Shown one piece after another: positions 60,155-64,000 of a DNA stretch of 64,000 nucleotides. Positions within the stretch are counted from its first letter, which is position 1. Each line of letters opens with the position of its first letter. The stretch lies in the NCBI GenBank assembly GCA_035624215.1, contig DASPRY010000175.1:54252-118251 (forward strand). The letters run 5' to 3'. Made by a program: the position numbers and the translations under genes. The DNA comes from JAFAGX01 sp035624215. Lineage in GTDB: Bacteria > Acidobacteriota > Terriglobia > Terriglobales > Acidobacteriaceae. The notes under the pieces were generated by a model. That model had not been told where the DNA came from. It did not search any database and saw only the letters and a program-made list of their open reading frames with translations.

Positions 60155-61093
60155 CTAAGACGGACCGCGATCAGAGGGCCGGAACTTCAGGGGTGGTGCA
60201 ACGTAGCCGGGCGGCGTGCCTTTGGTAATGAATGGGAACTCGTCGGGCTCACGCACCTCCACTCGTCCGCCAGGGACCAACTTGTAAGTTTGGCCGAGTG
60301 GATCGAGCGGTAAGGCGCGCAACATGCCTGCAGCCTGCAAATCAGAGAAACTTGACGGCCAGCGGCCTGTCTTCTGTCGGTAGATGGCAATGAGCTGTTC
60401 GAGAATTGTAACGTCCTGATCTACCTGCAAGGCACGCAGGTGAGTAATCGCATTAGCGCGAACGTCGGGATCCTGCGTGCTCTGATATGCAGTCGTCCAC
60501 ATCATTTGGGCCATCTGCAGTTCGCCGGCGTGTTGCGCCATTTGAGCAGCCATGACGCTCAGAAAAGGATGCGCATTCGGCACCTTCGAACCGCGCCCAA
60601 ATGCTTCGGCAGCTTTGCCATAGTCCTTGAGCTCGGTGTAATAGATGAAACCAAGGTTGTAATAAAGCTTCCAGTCGTCGGGATTGTTGCGGATGCCATA
60701 TTCCACCAGCTCAATTGCCCGCTGCGCCATCGCGGCTCCGTAGGGAGGTGGTGGCGCCAGAAAATTGGCCCCGAACTCGTAAGCCACAGTGAGATGAGGA
60801 TCCAGAGCAGTAGTGATCTCCAAAAGGGGGGCGAGCAGATTGTACTCCCGGGAACCGAGATGGTGTTTCGTGCCGAAATACTGCACAGCCCGCGTCCAAT
60901 ACACGTCCGCCAGTAAGCCGTCGTATCCCAGGCTTAGCCGCTTTAAGAGTTTTGGGGAAGAAATGTAAAGCACTTCTTCCAGCGTAGCCTGGCTTCGCAA
61001 CTTATCGAGATGATGGAGAACAAAACCCGACGTCACCAGGCACCCCAGCAATATGACAGTAGATATGAGCGTGATTCGAGCTGAAGGTCTCAT
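60155..61093 (-). CDS. Membrane-anchored TPR protein
   Basis: About 312 residues. N-terminal membrane helix (ITLISTVILLGCLVTSGFVLHHL), then helical repeats (about 60-250): ITTALDPHLTVAYEFGANFLA, AIELVEYGIRNNPDDWKLYYNLGFIYYTELKDYGKAAEAF. The C-terminal segment (SSFSDLQAAGMLRALPLDPLG) is pseudopilin-tail-like. ATG at 61093 overlaps the permease stop as ATGA, so it is translated with the ABC genes. Likely a periplasmic scaffold. Confidence 0.75.
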   Translation of the reverse strand: MRPSARITLISTVILLGCLVTSGFVLHHLDKLRSQATLEEVLYISSPKLLKRLSLGYDGLLADVYWTRAVQYFGTKHHLGSREYNLLAPLLEITTALDPHLTVAYEFGANFLAPPPPYGAAMAQRAIELVEYGIRNNPDDWKLYYNLGFIYYTELKDYGKAAEAFGRGSKVPNAHPFLSVMAAQMAQHAGELQMAQMMWTTAYQSTQDPDVRANAITHLRALQVDQDVTILEQLIAIYRQKTGRWPSSFSDLQAAGMLRALPLDPLGQTYKLVPGGRVEVREPDEFPFITKGTPPGYVAPPLKFRPSDRGPS

Positions 61094-61866
61094 TTCAGAT
61101 TTCTGCGTTCGAAGATCAGAACCGCGCCGCAAAGCGCCATGCCCGTGTATGCCAGCGCGTACAGGCTGTTAGAAGCAATGAGCTGTCTCGTCATAGGCTG
61201 CTGGTGCGCTACTGAACTAATAACGTTTAGGGAGGATAGGTTGGGCACCAGGTAAGCCGCGGCAGTGGCGAGCCAGCGCGAAAGTCCCTGTGCCATTCCT
61301 GCAAACCCCCGCAGGTCTTCGGCGAAGCTTCCGATTACGAACAGTGCAAAAGCAAAAACCGCCGAAAGCAGCGGAGATGAGAACGAGGAAAAAAGCAACG
61401 CCAGTGCTGTCATCACAAGAAATTGCAAGATGATGAAGTACAAAGCCACCCCAATCCAGCCGTCCCCGGTCTGAAAGCCGTGCCCCACGTAGAGCAGGGC
61501 CGCAAACACGCCAATGGCCATAAAGAACGTGTTCACCAGGAGGGTTCCCGCTAAGCCAAAGAACTTCCCAACGATGAACTCCCAACGGTGCACCGGGCGG
61601 GAGAGAACGGTATACAGCGTGCGTTTCTCGATCTCTTTTGACACCAGGCTGATCCCTATAAAGATGGCAATGATCACGCCAAAAAGAGAAATTGCAGTCA
61701 GCCCCAGATTCACCACTACTAAACGTTCGATCCCAATGGAAATCTGCCCAACCAGCACCCCTGCTGCCGACATGAGCAGTGCAAAGGCGATCAGGTTGTA
61801 CAGCACACGATCGCGAACCGCTTCCCGGAAAGTATTGGCGGCGATGTGGAAGATGCGCACGCTCAT
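61090..61866 (-). CDS. ABC-2-type transporter permease
   Basis: 258 residues with six membrane helices: NTFREAVRDRVLYNLIAFALLMSAAGVL at the start, IFIGISLVSKEIEKRTLYTVLSRPVHRWEF (coupling loop), then paired helices and a short end EERRNLK-like basic tail. Matches the NatB/CcmB-like ABC-2 permeases. It overlaps both the ATPase and TPR genes by 4 bases. Substrate unknown. Confidence 0.82.
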   Translation of the reverse strand: MSVRIFHIAANTFREAVRDRVLYNLIAFALLMSAAGVLVGQISIGIERLVVVNLGLTAISLFGVIIAIFIGISLVSKEIEKRTLYTVLSRPVHRWEFIVGKFFGLAGTLLVNTFFMAIGVFAALLYVGHGFQTGDGWIGVALYFIILQFLVMTALALLFSSFSSPLLSAVFAFALFVIGSFAEDLRGFAGMAQGLSRWLATAAAYLVPNLSSLNVISSVAHQQPMTRQLIASNSLYALAYTGMALCGAVLIFERRNLK

Positions 61867-62804
61867 GACGAAACTCCTGCCGCGGTTTCCGATACTTTCA
61901 GCTTCCGCACGAAGTAATCTTCCAGCGACATCCGGACAGGTGTCACGGAGATGATGCGCAGACCTTCGCGCCTCAAAGTATCAATGGCAGCATCCTGATT
62001 GGCTTCGCGAACCACGCCGCGTACCGTATCCCCGACAACATGGCACTCTGCTGTCAACAGCTTCACTGAAGCCGGTATCGCCCCGCCATGCCAAATAATC
62101 TCTACCTGACCTTCCAGCGACGAAGTGAGATCCGCTACAGCGCCCACGCCCTGCAGTTGACCCTGGTGAATGATCGCGACCCGATCACATAAGGACTCGG
62201 CATCCGACAAGATATGCGTGGAGAAGAACACTGTCTTCCCCCGCTGTTTTAGTTCCTCCATCAGGTCACGAACTTCGCGACGTCCCATGGGGTCGAGTCC
62301 GGACATGGGCTCGTCAAAGAAGAGAACCTTAGGATCGTGCACAATAGCTTGCGCGATGCCAACGCGCTGTAGCATGCCTTTGGAGAACTTCCTCAGCTGT
62401 GTGCTGCCAGTATCCCTTAGCCCAACTCGCTGAAGCACGTCCCGCACCTTTTGCCGCCGTTCAGTTGCGTCCACTCCGGAGAGCTGCGCGTAATACTCCA
62501 GGAGTTCGTTGGCGGTCAGATAATCGTAGAAATAAGGCTGTTCGGGCAGAAAGCCGATCTGGGCTTTAACCCACGGATCATTGATCTCTTTCCCCAGAAT
62601 CCGCGCCGAACCGCCGGTCGGGAAGACCAGGCCCATCAGCAGCTTCAGCGTGGTGGTCTTACCCGCGCCATTCGGACCCAGAAAGCCAAAGATTTCGCCT
62701 TCTTCTACACTCAAATGCAATGGCCGCAAGGCACGCTGGGAGCGCTTGCGCCAGAAGCCCACAGTGTAAGTTTTTTCCAGTCCCAGAATTTCGATTGCAG
62801 CCAT
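61863..62804 (-). CDS. ABC transporter ATP-binding protein
   Basis: 313 residues. Walker A LGPNGAGKTTTLKLL, Q-loop FLPEQPYFYDY, signature FSKGMLQRVGIAQAI, Walker B VLFFDEPMSGLDPMG, switch His in FSTHILSDAESL. A C-terminal extension of about 90 residues follows (VEIIWHGGAIPASVKLL...). ATG at 62804. It opens the long run of minus-strand genes that ends in the pilus operon; linked functionally to its permease and TPR partner. Confidence 0.92.
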   Translation of the reverse strand: MAAIEILGLEKTYTVGFWRKRSQRALRPLHLSVEEGEIFGFLGPNGAGKTTTLKLLMGLVFPTGGSARILGKEINDPWVKAQIGFLPEQPYFYDYLTANELLEYYAQLSGVDATERRQKVRDVLQRVGLRDTGSTQLRKFSKGMLQRVGIAQAIVHDPKVLFFDEPMSGLDPMGRREVRDLMEELKQRGKTVFFSTHILSDAESLCDRVAIIHQGQLQGVGAVADLTSSLEGQVEIIWHGGAIPASVKLLTAECHVVGDTVRGVVREANQDAAIDTLRREGLRIISVTPVRMSLEDYFVRKLKVSETAAGVSS

Positions 62805-62975
62805 TGCGGGAGGAGCGGTTTACCGCTCAATCAGCACACAAGATTATATGGAATAGATGCAGGCAAGTGAGGTTACGAAGGTAAATCAGAGGGCCGGGTC
62901 GCTGACGGAACGCGGTTTGTTTCGTGCAGCTAGCAGCCCTGGCTTGCGCGGCAGTTTTTTCCGAAGCTAATTCAG

Positions 62976-63003
62976 GAGGGCAATGGATGTCTCCATTGCT
63001 CTC
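62976..63003 (-). terminator. Hairpin terminator after the first pilin gene
   Basis: GAGGGCAATGGA at 62976-62987 pairs with TCCATTGCTCTC at 62992-63003 with one mismatch. It is nearly the same hairpin as at 63776-63803. The minus-strand T-run is weak here. Confidence 0.5.
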
Positions 63004-63036
63004 CTGGGCTTGTAGCCTAAGTACTTCGCCGAAGAG

Positions 63037-63588
63037 TTATTGCAATGCGGTCTGGGCCGCGCACTTGGCTGTAGTTCCTTGGACCGCGCCAGGATTCTCA
63101 AAGCGGATGACACCATCCGAGTTTGAGCAGAAGCCGCGTACACCACTCTGCCCCGTCAGAGCGGGAGTGCCGTCCACTTCATAGTCGGTGTTGATACCGC
63201 CGGCAGCGGTGACTACAGGGTTGGTGAACATGTATCCGCTCTTAGAGTTTACCGTCGCATTCGACAATACCCAGTCCAGCAGACAGGCATTGGCGGAGCT
63301 AGGGGTAACACCGGCGCAGCCGGCGGCTGCCGGCGGGCCCAGGGAAGCCAGCGTGTTGCTGAAACCAACCGTTGGGTAAGTGGACTGGTAAGTTGCCTGC
63401 GCTGAGTCGATGGTACGAAGCGATTGAACGGCGGAGGCCTCGTTGGCCGCAATGTGCGCCCGCAGCAGGTTCGGAATTGCAATGGCCGCAATAATCAGGA
63501 TGATCGCCACGACAATCAGCAGTTCGATTAGCGAAAACCCTGTTGCTCTTTTAGTTGTTGGTTGAAAATCGTTTGTTGCCCACCCCAT
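63037..63588 (-). CDS. pilA: Type IV major pilin (PilA)
   Basis: 183 residues. AGGAG precedes ATG 63588. Leader of 17 residues ends in Gly, then FSLIELLIVVAIILIIAAIAIPNLL: class IV-a prepilin with Glu at position 5 of the mature protein. The globular part ends with a Cys-containing tail (GFCSNSDGVIRFENPG and CAAQTALQ), likely a D-loop disulfide. The following gene is a near copy. It would be assembled by the PilBCMNO genes nearby. Confidence 0.92.
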   Translation of the reverse strand: MGWATNDFQPTTKRATGFSLIELLIVVAIILIIAAIAIPNLLRAHIAANEASAVQSLRTIDSAQATYQSTYPTVGFSNTLASLGPPAAAGCAGVTPSSANACLLDWVLSNATVNSKSGYMFTNPVVTAAGGINTDYEVDGTPALTGQSGVRGFCSNSDGVIRFENPGAVQGTTAKCAAQTALQ

Positions 63589-63611
63589 AAGAATCTCCTG
63601 CCCAAATCGGA

Positions 63612-63625
63612 GCACGTTAATAGCC
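63612..63625 (-). promoter_or_regulatory. Weak sigma-54-like -24/-12 element before the first pilin gene
   Basis: Minus-strand GG, ten bases, then GC (CTGGCTATTAACGTGCT). The spacing fits sigma-54, and pilA genes of some bacteria use that factor. Only part of the consensus matches, and the start site it predicts leaves a very short leader. Confidence 0.2.
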
Positions 63626-63775
63626 AGCTTACTCTCCCGACTAAGCGTAATAAGTGACAGCCTTTATGAAGTGTTAGCCGGTTCCGATAGGGGTTGATTA
63701 CCGGAGCAGTGACATTTTGTGTCAGCGCGGGACAGATTGTGCTTGTCAATGCGGAAATTCGCAACAAAAAACAAA

Positions 63776-63803
63776 GGGAGCAATGGATCGCTCCATTGCT
63801 CCC
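63776..63803 (-). terminator. Intrinsic terminator after the second pilin gene
   Basis: GGGAGCAATGGA and TCCATTGCTCCC are perfect complements around TCGC. Read on the minus strand it is followed by TTTGTTTTTTG. It ends the partial pilin gene at the right edge. Confidence 0.88.
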
Positions 63804-63839
63804 TGGCTCGTACCCTCCCCCAGGTACTTCGCCAAAGTG

Positions 63840-64000
63840 TTATTGCAGTGCGGTCTGGCCCGCGCACTTGGCCACAGTACCTTGCACTGCGCCAGGGTTC
63901 TCAAAGCGGATGACGCCATCCGAGTTCGAGCAGAAGCCACGTACACCACTCTGGCCTACTGCCGCGGGTGTGCCGTCCACCTCGTAGTCGACGTTGATAC
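63840..64000 (-). CDS. Second type IV pilin gene, C-terminal part only (partial)
   Basis: The frame runs from the right edge to TAA at 63840-63842 and covers the last 53 residues, ending like the first pilin: YEVDGTPA, GQSGVRGFCSNSDGVIRFEN and CAGQTALQ. It differs from pilA in a few residues (VAKCAGQ against TAKCAAQ). The amino-terminal half is outside the window. A tandem copy of the pilin gene. Confidence 0.9.
   Translation of the reverse strand, partial: INVDYEVDGTPAAVGQSGVRGFCSNSDGVIRFENPGAVQGTVAKCAGQTALQ

Noticed and set aside
1..64000. CRISPR array, prophage or transposon
   Set aside because: No regularly spaced identical repeats with unique spacers, no cas, integrase, transposase or phage structural genes were seen. 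The recombinase-like protein at 9725 lacks a catalytic domain.

Overview
The window reads as a stretch of an Acidobacteriota chromosome (Terriglobia/Koribacter-like), probably from soil. This is an inference from protein character: a VWFA-type secreted protein of the kind enriched in Acidobacteria, a TonB with a glycine-rich linker, an HpnB glycosyltransferase, a tight pilMNOP-type pilus operon and many intergenic palindromic repeats. No ribosomal RNA or phylogenetic marker is present that could prove it. There is no prophage, CRISPR array, transposase or rRNA operon. Most of the window is housekeeping genes in compact operons.

Layout. 1-3.1 kb: tail of a probable isoprenylcysteine methyltransferase, a MarR regulator, and a PAS/PAS histidine kinase broken by one extra base. 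3.2-5.4 kb: TatA/B and TatC, then a glutaminyl-cyclase-like M28 protein. 5.5-9.3 kb: a terminal oxidase operon (subunit II, subunit I, SCO) and a secreted protein of unknown function. 9.4-16.4 kb: a recombinase-like small protein, menG-aroB, a TerC membrane protein, an M28 peptidase, a SYLF protein and a VOC protein. 16.5-23.3 kb: ileS-lspA, tonB and a large TPR protein. 23.3-28.6 kb: gapA-pgk-macro-tpiA-tRNA-Leu-secG on the minus strand, and an RsbRD_N-type protein. 28.7-33.1 kb: HpnB, the VWFA protein, an Flp pilin of 55 residues and an ABC exporter pair. 33.2-46.7 kb: complex I genes nuoACDEFGHJKLMN on the minus strand, with nuoB and nuoI missing. 47-51.7 kb: an unknown two-part protein, a GT39-like membrane enzyme, tRNA-Leu(UAG), an FAD reductase, a small membrane protein and an ErpA/IscA protein. 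51.7-62.8 kb: one long minus-strand run, ABC ATPase-permease-TPR-methyltransferase-LolA-PilC-PilB-PilM-PilN-PilO-PilP-pseudopilin. 62.9-64 kb: two tandem type IV pilin genes, the second cut by the window edge.

The genes make a coherent aerobic, diderm physiology. Complex I feeds quinone, and menG supplies menaquinone. A CuA-containing heme-copper oxidase with its SCO copper chaperone closes the chain. Tat, SecG, LspA, LolA and TonB serve the envelope, and the pil genes build a type IV pilus.

The most unusual structure is a 24-base exact duplicate of the 3' end of tRNA-Leu(UAG), lying just downstream of the tRNA behind a 99-base cassette that carries a dispersed palindromic repeat. Other points of interest are the missing nuoB/nuoI, an oxidase subunit I without the usual His-x3-Tyr pair, the histidine kinase frameshift, an IleRS with a changed HIGH signature, short inverted-repeat spacers inside otherwise tight operons, and two palindromic operator candidates.
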